27,696 bases of DNA from an uncultured Granulosicoccus sp. (GCA_937924505.1 CALDSR010000015.1:1-27696), one strand, 5' to 3'; positions 10,301 through 18,029 are shown, counted from the stretch's first letter. Numbers and translations: made by a program. The notes: generated by a model not told the origin, from the sequence alone.

Positions 10301-12879
10301 TTGTCCACGATTCCATTAAAGTCCACAAGGCCCGCGAACATAATCTCAAGAATATCGACGTGTCGATACCACGTGATGCCATGACCGTCATTACCGGCAT
10401 GAGTGGTAGCGGCAAAAGCACCCTGGCATTCGACATCGTGTTCAATGAAGGCCAACGGCGTTATCTGGAATCGTTGAATGCCTATGCAAGACAATATGTA
10501 CAACCGGCTTCACGCCCAGACGTCGATGCCATCACCGGCATACCGCCAACAGTTGCCATTGAACAACGAACCAGCCGTGGTGGCCGTAAAAGTACAGTGG
10601 CCACGATGACAGAGATCTATCACTTCTTGCGTTTGCTGTTCGTCAAACTCGGTGAGCAATATTGCCCGGACTGCGAAGTACCGATCTCAGCCCAATCAGT
10701 CGACGCTATAACCGCGCAAGTGTTGAAAACCCATCGTGGGAAAAAAATCAGTTTTCACGCACCTTTGATCGTTGACAGAAAAGGTTACTACACTGATCTG
10801 GCCAAATGGGCGTTCAACAAAGGCTTCGCCGAACTTCGCGTTGACGGCGAGAATTTGCCCACCGACAACTGGCCACGTCTTGACCGCTTCAAGGAACACA
10901 ACATCGACCTACCGGTTGGCGCGATGGACGTCAACGTCAAACGCGAAGCGGAACTGACAGCGATGATCGAACGTTCCATCGGTTTTGGTAGTGGCGTCGT
11001 CAAGATCGGCAGCAATACCGCCAACGAAAAGCTCTTCTCGACCCAGCGCGCCTGCCCGAGTTGTCAGCGGAGCTTCCCGGAGCTCGACCCGCGCATGTTT
11101 TCGTACAACTCACGCCACGGCTGGTGCACGAGCTGCTACGGCACCGGCATCCAAATCGATGGCTTCGACGAAGAGCAAACCGGCGAAGAGCAACAATGGC
11201 GTAATAGCGATGAGGATACTGTTCCCTGTACACACTGCGATGGACAAAGACTCAAACCCGACTCGTTGAGTGTTTATTTTCAGGACTGGAACATCGCGGA
11301 CTACACGGCACTGGCAATAGACGAAGCCGCAGATATTCTCAAGGCGATCAAGCTCGACAGCCGCGAGGAAATCATTGCCAGAGACAGCCTCAAGGAACTC
11401 AATTCCCGACTGGCGTTTCTCAAAGAGGTGGGACTGAACTACTTGTCGCTCGACCGATCAGCGCCGACGCTTAGCGGCGGCGAGGCTCAGCGTATACGTC
11501 TGGCTGCACAACTCGGCTCCAACCTGCAAGGTGTTTGCTACATCCTAGACGAACCAACGATAGGTCTGCATCCCAGAGATAACCGTATGCTGCTCGACAC
11601 ATTGAGCGCCTTGCAAAAGAAAGGCAATACAATAGTCGTTGTCGAACACGATGAAGATACCATCAAAAGCGCCGATCACATCATCGATATTGGTCCCGGT
11701 GCTGGCGTTCGCGGCGGTGAAATCGTCGCTAGTGGCAGCTTGGCCAAAGTGCGTAAAAACAAGCAATCCGTGACTGGAAAACTACTCGACAAACCGCTGC
11801 AACATCCGCTCTACCCGCCGCGCAAAAAAGCAACTGATAAACTCAAGGTCAGCAACGCCAGTTTGCACAACCTGAAAAACGTCAGCATCAATATTCCACT
11901 CGGTCAGCTTGTCTGCGTCAGCGGCGTCTCCGGTTCTGGCAAAAGCACTTTGGTCCGCGACGTTGTACATGACAATTTACGCGTCCTCAATAGTCAACGC
12001 AGCAAACGTAAGCTCGGCAAACTACACGGTTGCCAAAGCATCGAAGGCTGGGATTCCATACGGCGCCTTCTGGAAGTCGATCAAACGCCGATTGGCAAAA
12101 CATCCCGATCCTGCCCAGCTACCTATATAGGCTTTTGGGACAACATTAGAAGGCTATTCGCTGACACCACCGAAAGCCGAATACGTGGCTACACCGCCAG
12201 CCGATTTTCATTCAACACCGGTGGCGGCCGCTGTGAAGAATGCGCTGGACAAGGGATGCAACGTATCGAAATGAGCTTTCTACCCGACGTTCGCGTACTT
12301 TGCGAGGTTTGTGGCGGGCAACGCTTCAACCATGAAACACTTTCGGTCCTGTACAAGGATAAGTCCATCGGTGAAGTGCTGACGATGAATGTCGATGATG
12401 CGGTCGATTTCTTTGCCGCGCACTCCTCGATTCATCACGCCTTGAAACTCTTGCAAGATGTCGGCCTTGGCTATCTCACTTTAGGTCAGCAAAGCCGAAC
12501 CTTAAGTGGCGGTGAAGCGCAACGCATCAAACTGGTCACCGAACTTGCCAAGGCCAAACCAGCCATGACCGACAAACGCGGGAAAACCATCGTCAACACC
12601 CATACGCTTTATATTTTGGACGAGCCGACTGTCGGGCTGCATATGGCCGATGTCGAGAATCTGATTCATGTATTGCACCGACTTGTCGACGCAGGCAATT
12701 CGGTTATTGTGATCGAGCACAACCTCGATATCATGGCTGAAGCAGACTGGATCATCGACATGGGCCCGGAAGGCGGGGATGGTGGTGGTCGCGTTGTGGT
12801 ACAAGGGCCACCCAACAAAGTCATCACAAGCAAATCATCAAGAACGGCCCCGTTTCTTGCACCGCTTCTCGGCAGATAA
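7339..12879 (+). CDS. uvrA: Double-length UvrA-like protein (two UvrA halves in tandem)
   Basis: UvrA is the damage-sensing ABC ATPase dimer of nucleotide excision repair. A normal UvrA is about 940 residues with two ATPase modules; this one is 1846 residues with four. Walker A loops (G-x-S-GSGKST) begin at residues 32, 652, 1020 and 1529, and LSGGE signatures at 491, 846, 1378 and 1722. All four also keep DEP Walker B motifs. Several CxxC zinc-binding pairs are present (for example CEKC, CETC, CPSC, CAEC, CTHC, CEVC). The first half (1 to about 960) has both the UvrB-binding and insertion regions. The second half (about 985 on) lacks the insertion domain. The frame is open from a TTG at 7315, but the ATG at 7339 aligns with E. 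coli UvrA, whose Walker loop starts at residue 31. A -10-like TATATT lies at 7289-7294. Similar double UvrAs are known from Chlamydia. Confidence 0.95.
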   Translation: MAKHILIENAHQNNLQNLDLKLPYGELIVITGVSGSGKSTLAFDTIYAEGQRRYVETFSPYARQFLDRMDKPRVDRIEGIPPAIAIDQTNPVRTSRSTVGTMTELNDHIKLLFARTAELYCGGCGSKVRRDTPENIGQDWIGNNVDHRLMVTFEVPIPDNFSKEEIQDWLTRQGYTRIHRAGKKKLDVIQDRLRANSANRGRFIEAIEAGLRYGQGKVTVHELDDDRQSTRSQTYSVALQCEKCKRRYKEPLPSSFSFNSPMGACETCRGFGRVIGIDYRLALPDESKSIKGGVVKVFQTEKGMICQRDMERAAKSAKVPMDVPFEKLKPADQQWVVQGDGKTGKNAWYGVKGFFDWLERKSYRMHVRVMLAKYRSYDECPSCRGARLKPESLMWRVGTLDDAKAAIEPGKRYRAADAPLSDKIMARLPGLNLVDLMQLPLEKSLAFVNRINERDVDDATRMVIEEMQVRLSYLNDVGLAYLTLDRQSRTLSGGEVQRINLTTALGTSLVNTLFVLDEPSIGLHAQDMDRVIRVLQRLRDAGNTLIVVEHDPQLMLAADRIIDIGPGPGKAGGNIVFNGKPTKLLAKKQSLTAQYLNGSKQLTLPARTNNRTTAGAGKSAKKQRIMLKGARGNNLKNITLDIPLNKLVCLTGPSGSGKSTLIQDTLFNALSAIKGKPKELADPHDEIIGAELVTDVILVDQSPIGKSARSNPVSYTGAFEAIRKLFEKLPEAKERGYKASSFSFNSGMRCPSCSGNGFEHVEMQFLSDVYIRCAECQGRRYRAELLEIKLFNEYDIEGKSIADILDMTVADALDFFRDEKKVLIALKPLADVGLGYLQLGQPVPTLSGGEAQRLKLAAYLGQAAMIQSKRTIAGNTLFLFDEPTTGLHFEDIDKLLIAFQQLLEQGHSLLVIEHNLDVIANSDWIIDLGPGGGDAGGKIICKGTPKQLMAHKRSVTGASLADYQAASDKLRQSAVGESPASKPVRKIVVHDSIKVHKAREHNLKNIDVSIPRDAMTVITGMSGSGKSTLAFDIVFNEGQRRYLESLNAYARQYVQPASRPDVDAITGIPPTVAIEQRTSRGGRKSTVATMTEIYHFLRLLFVKLGEQYCPDCEVPISAQSVDAITAQVLKTHRGKKISFHAPLIVDRKGYYTDLAKWAFNKGFAELRVDGENLPTDNWPRLDRFKEHNIDLPVGAMDVNVKREAELTAMIERSIGFGSGVVKIGSNTANEKLFSTQRACPSCQRSFPELDPRMFSYNSRHGWCTSCYGTGIQIDGFDEEQTGEEQQWRNSDEDTVPCTHCDGQRLKPDSLSVYFQDWNIADYTALAIDEAADILKAIKLDSREEIIARDSLKELNSRLAFLKEVGLNYLSLDRSAPTLSGGEAQRIRLAAQLGSNLQGVCYILDEPTIGLHPRDNRMLLDTLSALQKKGNTIVVVEHDEDTIKSADHIIDIGPGAGVRGGEIVASGSLAKVRKNKQSVTGKLLDKPLQHPLYPPRKKATDKLKVSNASLHNLKNVSINIPLGQLVCVSGVSGSGKSTLVRDVVHDNLRVLNSQRSKRKLGKLHGCQSIEGWDSIRRLLEVDQTPIGKTSRSCPATYIGFWDNIRRLFADTTESRIRGYTASRFSFNTGGGRCEECAGQGMQRIEMSFLPDVRVLCEVCGGQRFNHETLSVLYKDKSIGEVLTMNVDDAVDFFAAHSSIHHALKLLQDVGLGYLTLGQQSRTLSGGEAQRIKLVTELAKAKPAMTDKRGKTIVNTHTLYILDEPTVGLHMADVENLIHVLHRLVDAGNSVIVIEHNLDIMAEADWIIDMGPEGGDGGGRVVVQGPPNKVITSKSSRTAPFLAPLLGR

Positions 12880-12881
12880 CC

Positions 12882-13664
12882 GTGGCAAAGAGTTTCTTCA
12901 CAAGTACCGATGACAATTGGTTCACGCCGACTGAACATACGCGTGGCCCATGGGATGAACATGCATGCCACGCTGGCCCACCCACCGGGCTTATAGCAAG
13001 AGCGCTGGAACAGCTGGTTCCCGAACAACGTCTGACACGCTTGACCATCAATCTGCAACGCCCGATTCCCTACAGTGGCTTCCGCATCCTCACCAACATC
13101 ACCCGACAAGGCAGAACCGTCACGCTGACTGAAGCGAGCCTGGTAGACAATGACGGCAAGATCAAAATTACCGCAGCTGCGCTCCATTTGACAGAAAGCC
13201 CTGCACAACCCTACCCAACACACACTCAAACACCATTAAGCCCGGAAGACGCACAGCCGGGCCCTTTTCCAATAAAAAACACACTACATAACAAACCCGC
13301 TTTCAATGGCACAGGCGTTGAAACTCGCTACCCGATCGGTGAAAACGATCAGCCAGGGCCGACAATCGCGTGGCTCAGGACCGTGCCATTACTACCCGAT
13401 GAGGACCCGAGCCCGTTTCAGCGCATTTGTCCGCTCGCCGACTGTGGCAATGCCTTTGGTCGCAACGCCGACCCGGCGCAGACGATGTTCATGAATGCCG
13501 ATCTGACGTTGGTGTTACACCGAGACCCCGTTGGTGAATGGCTAGGCACCCGCAGCATAGGCTTCTGGGAACCGAACAGCATCGGTCTGGCCGACGCCCA
13601 GCTGTTCGACGAAAAGGGCATTGTTGGCCGAGCGCTGCAAACGCTGGTGCTACGCCCAAGCTGA
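12882..13664 (+). CDS. Acyl-CoA thioesterase family protein (TesB-like double hotdog)
   Basis: This 260-residue protein resembles the thioesterase-like superfamily of two fused hotdog folds that hydrolyse acyl-CoA. Supporting blocks are the N-terminal hotdog with GPPTGLIARALE and the core LTRLTINLQRPIPYSGF, followed by strand patterns ending LTEASLVDNDGKI. The C-terminal hotdog has MFMNADLTLVLHRDPVGEW and the final GLADAQLFDEKGIVGRALQ, which is very typical of the family. The start is a GTG two bases after the uvrA stop, so the gene is almost certainly co-transcribed with uvrA. No link between the two functions is evident. The chain length or head group of the substrate cannot be predicted. 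Confidence 0.8.
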   Translation: MAKSFFTSTDDNWFTPTEHTRGPWDEHACHAGPPTGLIARALEQLVPEQRLTRLTINLQRPIPYSGFRILTNITRQGRTVTLTEASLVDNDGKIKITAAALHLTESPAQPYPTHTQTPLSPEDAQPGPFPIKNTLHNKPAFNGTGVETRYPIGENDQPGPTIAWLRTVPLLPDEDPSPFQRICPLADCGNAFGRNADPAQTMFMNADLTLVLHRDPVGEWLGTRSIGFWEPNSIGLADAQLFDEKGIVGRALQTLVLRPS

Positions 13665-13722
13665 GCATGGAACACATTTTGCGTAACCCATCACAGTTTT
13701 CAAATATGGACAACTGTTGGCA

Positions 13723-15066
13723 ATGTTTGGTGGCATACGCAAAACCCTCCACCCGAATACCGTTTCGAAACTGCAGATAGCAGCCGCATTGGCGTGTTTC
13801 GGCCTCGCGGGCATACTCTCGGCGCTCTGGGAGCCGTCCAGCAAGACAGCATTGGTGGTAGCGAAGGAGCGCGTGATTGAAAACAACACGAATAATGTTG
13901 AAGACTTCCGTGTCTACGTCAATACGAAACCAGTCACTCCTGAATTATTTATCCCCCAGCTAGGAGCCGCGCCATATCCACCGGGTATGGTGACAGCGAA
14001 AGAGCGCGTTGTCGCAGACAACACGAAAAGTGCAGAAGGGTTTGATTTTCTCCTCAACACGAACCCAGGCACCCCTGAATCATTTATCCCGCAACTCGGA
14101 ACCACACCATCCAGACCGGATCTGTGGCCAAACAGGGTTGACATCCCACATACGCCGGCGAGCACCAGCATTACGCTGACATCCGCTGATGCCTTGTTGA
14201 CCACCCACCAGGTGTTTGCCAATCTCTTGCAACCGCAAGGTTTCAAGCGTAGCGACTGGCAAGCCTTCGATCATATCAAGCTGCAAGACGCGACCATCAA
14301 ACCGACGTCACTCAGCCCGGTGCCAAGCATTGCTGAAAATAGCGATACCAACGCCGACAGTGCCACTTTTACCGTTCTTATCGACCCTGGTCACGGCGGC
14401 CGGGATCCTGGTTCAATCGCGCATAACGGATTGCAGGAGAAGCATCTGACGCTCGACATTGCACGCCGCGTCGAACTCTTCCTCAGCGAAGTGCCGGACA
14501 TAAACGTGATTTTGACGCGCACCGAGGATGTCAGCCTGCGGCGCAAGGCCCGCGTTGAAAAAATAAAAAGTGCAGCGACTGATCTTGTGGTGTCATTGCA
14601 CTTCAATCACTTGCCAGTGCCGAACGTGAATCTGGTGGAGTCGTTTTACGCAAGTCCCAAGGATATTATCGAGAGTCAGAAGCTTAGGGAACCGCCACAG
14701 GCAAGCACAAGCAACTTCTATCAAGTGGTCATCCATGAGCCTGCAACCTATAACACTGCCGACCTTAGTTTCACGCGTGGATCAAAACGGCTTGCCAACA
14801 TACTGCACAAACGCGTCTATGATGAAGTCAGCCTGGACAACGAAAAAGTCGTCGATGCAGGTGTCAAGACCGACATGCTTTACGTACTGACCCGGAGCTT
14901 CACGCCTGGCGTGCTGATGGAGCTGACAGCCATCAGCAACATCGAAGAAGCCGAGCGGCTGACTGACGAAAACTATCGCAACCGTCTCGCAGCCGCCTTG
15001 GTTGACGGTATTCGTAACTATCGTGACTCACTGCGCACAAATCCACTAAACGGCACCGGCACCTGA
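13723..15066 (+). CDS. N-acetylmuramoyl-L-alanine amidase (Amidase_3) with internal repeat
   Basis: The C-terminal domain (about residues 214-435) is a zinc amidase of the AmiC/Amidase_3 type, which cleaves the bond between MurNAc and the peptide stem of peptidoglycan. Metal ligands are seen in LIDPGHGGRDPG (His224), LQEKHLTLDIARR (Glu) and VVSLHFNH (His). The catalytic Glu is in VLMELTAISN. The N terminus has one hydrophobic helix (about 15-34), consistent with a membrane anchor or uncleaved signal, so the enzyme should face the periplasm. Residues 45-134 consist of two 45-residue repeats that are not part of the amidase fold. The frame also permits a TTG two codons earlier, but ATG at 13723 is preferred. 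No AMIN domain is visible. It stands 58 bp after the thioesterase gene. Confidence 0.88.
   Translation: MFGGIRKTLHPNTVSKLQIAAALACFGLAGILSALWEPSSKTALVVAKERVIENNTNNVEDFRVYVNTKPVTPELFIPQLGAAPYPPGMVTAKERVVADNTKSAEGFDFLLNTNPGTPESFIPQLGTTPSRPDLWPNRVDIPHTPASTSITLTSADALLTTHQVFANLLQPQGFKRSDWQAFDHIKLQDATIKPTSLSPVPSIAENSDTNADSATFTVLIDPGHGGRDPGSIAHNGLQEKHLTLDIARRVELFLSEVPDINVILTRTEDVSLRRKARVEKIKSAATDLVVSLHFNHLPVPNVNLVESFYASPKDIIESQKLREPPQASTSNFYQVVIHEPATYNTADLSFTRGSKRLANILHKRVYDEVSLDNEKVVDAGVKTDMLYVLTRSFTPGVLMELTAISNIEEAERLTDENYRNRLAAALVDGIRNYRDSLRTNPLNGTGT
13855..14124 (+). repeat. Two 135-bp tandem units inside the amidase gene
   Basis: Unit 1 covers 13855-13989 and unit 2 covers 13990-14124, an exact period of 45 codons. 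Each unit encodes a block starting AKERV, then an N-T pair, then an N-T pair again, and ending with FIPQLG. Conservation is higher at the protein than the DNA level, so the duplication is not recent. Confidence 0.85.
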
Positions 15067-15133
15067 GCAATCCGAGACCTGCTACCGGAAACTCTCGGGC
15101 AAGCTACGTACGATCGAAGTCGTCAAGCCAATT

Positions 15134-15191
15134 GACTGAATCAACAGCATTCAGTCGGCCCGTGTTGTCCCCCAGAGAGGCTTCACGGGCC
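15134..15191. repeat. Two abutting inverted repeats in the amidase-flavoprotein gap
   Basis: GACTGAAT (15134-15141) and ATTCAGTC (15149-15156) form a perfect 8-bp stem with a 7-base loop. GGCCCGTG (15157-15164) and CACGGGCC (15184-15191) form a second perfect 8-bp stem with a 19-base loop, starting at the very next base. No T-tract follows, so a standard intrinsic terminator is not supported. The pair may be a REP-like element or an attenuating structure after the amidase gene. Apart from this, the 203-bp gap 15067-15269 shows nothing recognisable. Confidence 0.55.
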
Positions 15192-15269
15192 ACCACTCTC
15201 TCCCTCGCCCTTTCCAAGACTCGACTGATCTGTTAAAAGCACAGACTCTCGAATCAAACAATACTCGCC

Positions 15270-15824
15270 TTGGGCAACGCAGATCTCATTACCAGTGTCG
15301 ACACACTGACGAAGCGCTATCGTGCACCGAGCATCAGCTCACTGAAGAAGGAACAAACCTCACTCAGCGAAGCCATGCAAATTTGGTTGTCCGCCAGTCC
15401 ATTCTTTATTATGTCGACAGCGCATGAGCTCGGCATTGATTGCTCACCGCGAGGCGACAAACCGGGGCAAGCTTTTCGAGTGCTTGATTCGGCACATATC
15501 GCAATACCTGATCGACGCGGCAACAACCGCCTGGACACAATGAAGAATCTTCTTACCGACCCTCGCATCGGCCTGGTTTTTCTCGTCCCCGGATGCGAGG
15601 AAGCCTTGCGGATAAAAGGCCGGGCAAGCATCAGCATTAACCAGCAGCTGTTGGAATCATTCCAGCTGAACGACGAGCTTCCCGCGGCCATCATCCTGGT
15701 AGAGATCGAGCGGGTACACGTGCAAAACGCACGAGCCATACGTCAGGCAGGTCTGTGGACCGAGGGCGCGCAAACACGACGCGAGCCTTTGCCAGATGCG
15801 ACAAGCCTGATGAAAAACGGCTAA
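15270..15824 (+). CDS. PPOX-type FMN flavoprotein (MSMEG_1061-like, pyridoxamine-phosphate-oxidase fold)
   Basis: This 184-residue protein belongs to the pyridoxamine 5'-phosphate oxidase-like split-barrel flavoproteins. Its motifs match the subfamily described as FMN-dependent PPOX-type flavoprotein: SPFFIMST near residue 43, CSPRGDKPGQAFRVLD, IPDRRGNNRLDTM, IGLVFLVPGCEEALRIKGRA and the C-terminal RQAGLW. The biochemical substrate of this subfamily is not settled; FMN or F420 reduction or haem-related chemistry have been suggested for relatives. The only plausible start is TTG at 15270, since the next in-frame ATG (15375) would remove the N-terminal helix. It lies 66 bp upstream of the Rieske oxygenase gene and may be transcribed with it. 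Confidence 0.8.
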   Translation: MGNADLITSVDTLTKRYRAPSISSLKKEQTSLSEAMQIWLSASPFFIMSTAHELGIDCSPRGDKPGQAFRVLDSAHIAIPDRRGNNRLDTMKNLLTDPRIGLVFLVPGCEEALRIKGRASISINQQLLESFQLNDELPAAIILVEIERVHVQNARAIRQAGLWTEGAQTRREPLPDATSLMKNG

Positions 15825-15890
15825 GTGATATTGCCCAAGAGGTGCTGAAATGCCAACCTGTTGCCCAACGCCGTTGACCAGGTTCAGATC

Positions 15891-17063
15891 ATGAAAGATT
15901 CCATCATCAAAATCCACCAACGCATCCATCAACCCATCGCCATAGCCACCGGCCTGCCAAACAACCGCTATATCAGTGCCGATGCCTTTGCCGAAGATCG
16001 TGATCTGGTTCTAGGCCAGGGCTGGGCAGCGCTTGCCTTTATCGATGATCTCCCCGAAGCAAACTACGCCTTACCCATAGAGTTCATGGGCTTGCCACTT
16101 CTGATCACCCGAGACAAGGCTGACAACTACCGCGTCTTTCACAATGTGTGCAGTCATCGTGGCATGCATCTCGCGGATGCGCCTTGCAAGACCAACGGCA
16201 CCGTTCGTTGTCCATATCATAGCTGGACGTATGAGCTCGATGGTTCCTTGCGCGGCACACCCCATGTTGGCGGCTACGGTATACATACACACCCCGATTT
16301 CGACAAATCGGCCAATGGCCTGCGCGCAGTAAGCTCAACAGTGTGGCTCGGAACCATTTTTATCAACCTTTCCGGTACGGCGCCAGATTTCGATGTCTAC
16401 GTCGCCCCACTGACCCATCAATTCAACGCCTTGTGCGATGAAGAGCAACGCGGGCGTTTTATCGCAAAATCGACAGGCTGTCGCACACAATTGACGGTAC
16501 AGTCGAACTGGAAACTCGCCTGCGAGAATTATCTCGAGTCGTATCATCTACCGACAGTACACCCTGAGCTCAATCGCATATCTCCGCTTGAGCAACACTT
16601 CACACTCGATTATTTCGATTATGGTGCCGGTCAGGGAAGCGTGAATTATCAGCGTCTCAGCATCGACGATAAAGAACTACCAACACTCAATGGTTGGCCG
16701 GCAAACCAAGTCAACAAGGCGCTATACCCAGTACTCTATCCCAATACTCTGATCGGTGTTCACGCCGATCATCTGTTTATCATGATCCTGCAACCGATCA
16801 ACGAACACGAGACGGTAGAACATGTACGCTTGTCATATGTTGGCGAGAAAGCGCTCAGTAGCGAATACAAAAAACACCATGAAACCTTACTGGCCTCCTG
16901 GACAAACGTATTCGAAGAGGATATCTTCGCAGTTGAACGTATGCAGAAAGGTCGTTCGTCGCCTGCCTACCAGGGCGGCGCCTTCGCACCCGCGATGGAT
17001 GAACCAACACACCACTTTCACCGCTGGATTGCGGAGCAATTATTAATTCATGCGGTATCCTGA
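15891..17063 (+). CDS. Rieske non-haem iron oxygenase, alpha subunit
   Basis: This 390-residue protein is a ring-hydroxylating-type oxygenase large subunit. The N-terminal Rieske [2Fe-2S] domain has Cys87-x-His89 (VCSHRGMHL) and Cys107-x2-His110 (RCPYHSWTY). The C-terminal catalytic domain has mononuclear iron ligands His219 and His224 in ENYLESYHLPTVHPEL and Asp344 in FEEDIFAVERMQ. The family includes aromatic dioxygenases and the amine-type choline and carnitine monooxygenases; the sequence does not decide between them. No reductase or ferredoxin partner is nearby, so electrons must come from elsewhere. The frame extends to a TTG at 15861, but ATG at 15891 gives a more natural start. The 3' end is followed closely by a small membrane-protein gene. 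Confidence 0.9.
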   Translation: MKDSIIKIHQRIHQPIAIATGLPNNRYISADAFAEDRDLVLGQGWAALAFIDDLPEANYALPIEFMGLPLLITRDKADNYRVFHNVCSHRGMHLADAPCKTNGTVRCPYHSWTYELDGSLRGTPHVGGYGIHTHPDFDKSANGLRAVSSTVWLGTIFINLSGTAPDFDVYVAPLTHQFNALCDEEQRGRFIAKSTGCRTQLTVQSNWKLACENYLESYHLPTVHPELNRISPLEQHFTLDYFDYGAGQGSVNYQRLSIDDKELPTLNGWPANQVNKALYPVLYPNTLIGVHADHLFIMILQPINEHETVEHVRLSYVGEKALSSEYKKHHETLLASWTNVFEEDIFAVERMQKGRSSPAYQGGAFAPAMDEPTHHFHRWIAEQLLIHAVS

Positions 17064-17103
17064 CGGCGCTACGCCAGACCTCAACGTGCCTTACGGGAGC
17101 AGC

Positions 17104-17268
17104 ATGCACAACATGCTGAGCCTGTCGATGATCCTGGCGATCGTGGTTGGGATGGTGCTGTTCTTCGCTGCCAGACGCGGCAACGTTCTTTGGATGAAAG
17201 TCTGGAGCCTGAGCCTGATTTTACTCAGCGTCGCTTATCTGATCGCAGATTGGGCAAACCTGTTTTGA
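17104..17268 (+). CDS. Small two-helix membrane protein, 54 residues
   Basis: The ORF is open from 17050, overlapping the Rieske gene, but the ATG at 17104 has a good Shine-Dalgarno GGGAG at 17095-17099 and is chosen. The product has a first hydrophobic helix (LSLSMILAIVVGMVLFFA), a short basic loop with ARRGN, and a second helix (WSLSLILLSVAYLIADW). The positive loop between helices predicts both ends on the periplasmic side. I do not recognise the family. It is 40 bp after the Rieske gene and could be co-transcribed. Confidence 0.55.
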   Translation: MHNMLSLSMILAIVVGMVLFFAARRGNVLWMKVWSLSLILLSVAYLIADWANLF

Positions 17269-17312
17269 ACCTGTTTTAACAGCGCTGCCTTGACGAGGCT
17301 TTGGCGATAAAT

Positions 17313-17822
17313 CTAGCGGGCTGGAAAACGCTTGTGTCGGCGGCGGCGCAAGCGCTCGCGCTCTGCCTCCAGCGCTGAGTGACCTACCCCCCAGCTCAAG
17401 CCTACACCAAGCTTGTCGGCTTCTTCGCCAAAAAAATTGACGGATGGTATGTTGATTTGTCTGGCGTGATACTGCACGCGAAGCAAACCTGCAATCAGCC
17501 CTTCGGCGCAATGATGACGAATCATGAACATGCGACGGTGCCGATAAACTCTTAGCGATCCAAATTCAAGGTGCAACAGTTTGCGCACATCATTGACAAC
17601 ACGATCACGTACCGAGATGGAATAGTGCGTCTGAATACCAGCGAGATCGTCAATTTCGATGGACGCTTGCAATCCGAGGTGTTGTCGCATCGAAAGCAAA
17701 GTAGCCTCTTGCGATGAACCCGATTGCATCTGTCGCCGACGTGCATTTGATGGAGACAGTTGAACGTAACATGACATATCGACGATTTCTGCACTCTTTG
17801 AGGCGGGACGTCGCATGGTCAT
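17313..17822 (-). CDS. Degenerate GGDEF-domain protein
   Basis: The 169-residue product follows the GGDEF (diguanylate cyclase) domain pattern without its active site. Residues 54-60 (SIEIDDL) match the metal-binding DxD strand. Residues 61-84 match the stretch that normally reads like iNDxxGHxxGDxvL. Residues 92-101 (VYRHRRMFMI) occupy the place of R-x-GGDEF. Residues 139-148 (GVGLSWGVGH) match the SxG strand, followed by the helix with EAERERLRRRRHKR. The catalytic GG(D/E)EF is absent, so cyclase activity is unlikely; a structural or nucleotide-binding role is possible. ATG at 17822 has AGGAG five bases upstream. It is convergent with the small membrane-protein gene. Family assignment is by pattern only. 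Confidence 0.55.
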   Translation of the reverse strand: MTMRRPASKSAEIVDMSCYVQLSPSNARRRQMQSGSSQEATLLSMRQHLGLQASIEIDDLAGIQTHYSISVRDRVVNDVRKLLHLEFGSLRVYRHRRMFMIRHHCAEGLIAGLLRVQYHARQINIPSVNFFGEEADKLGVGLSWGVGHSALEAERERLRRRRHKRFPAR

Positions 17823-17945
17823 TCAGACTCCTGATTTGCAGATGAAAGCGTGATGAAATCGACTACCGGTTTTGCACTCGACTTGTCGAATCGAGGCCAA
17901 GTTTACCGCGTAAAAAACAGCAACGGCAAGTGACTATTGCGATTC

Positions 17946-17969
17946 GTGACAGGGTCAGATCTTTGTCAC
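17946..17969. promoter_or_regulatory. Inverted repeat upstream of the degenerate GGDEF gene
   Basis: GTGACA (17946-17951) and TGTCAC (17964-17969) form a dyad with a 12-base centre that itself contains AGATCT. It lies about 125-147 bp upstream of the GGDEF-like gene start and downstream of the minus-strand phosphoribosyltransferase. An operator is possible, but the evidence is only the symmetry. The rest of 17823-18029 shows an imperfect hairpin around 17980-18000 and nothing else. Confidence 0.25.
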
Positions 17970-18029
17970 CTATGGCGCAATGTTTTTTAACAATGCAACA
18001 GAAACATAATGCATTGATTCAGGTTTAAT

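Noticed and set aside
12666..13229. 187-codon minus-strand frame across the uvrA-thioesterase junction
   Set aside because: It covers the ends of two coupled plus-strand genes and shows no family signature.
17258..17290. Repeated ACCTGTTTT words and a short CTGTTTTAACAG dyad after the small membrane-protein gene
   Set aside because: The symmetry is too short for a terminator and the repeat is only two copies.
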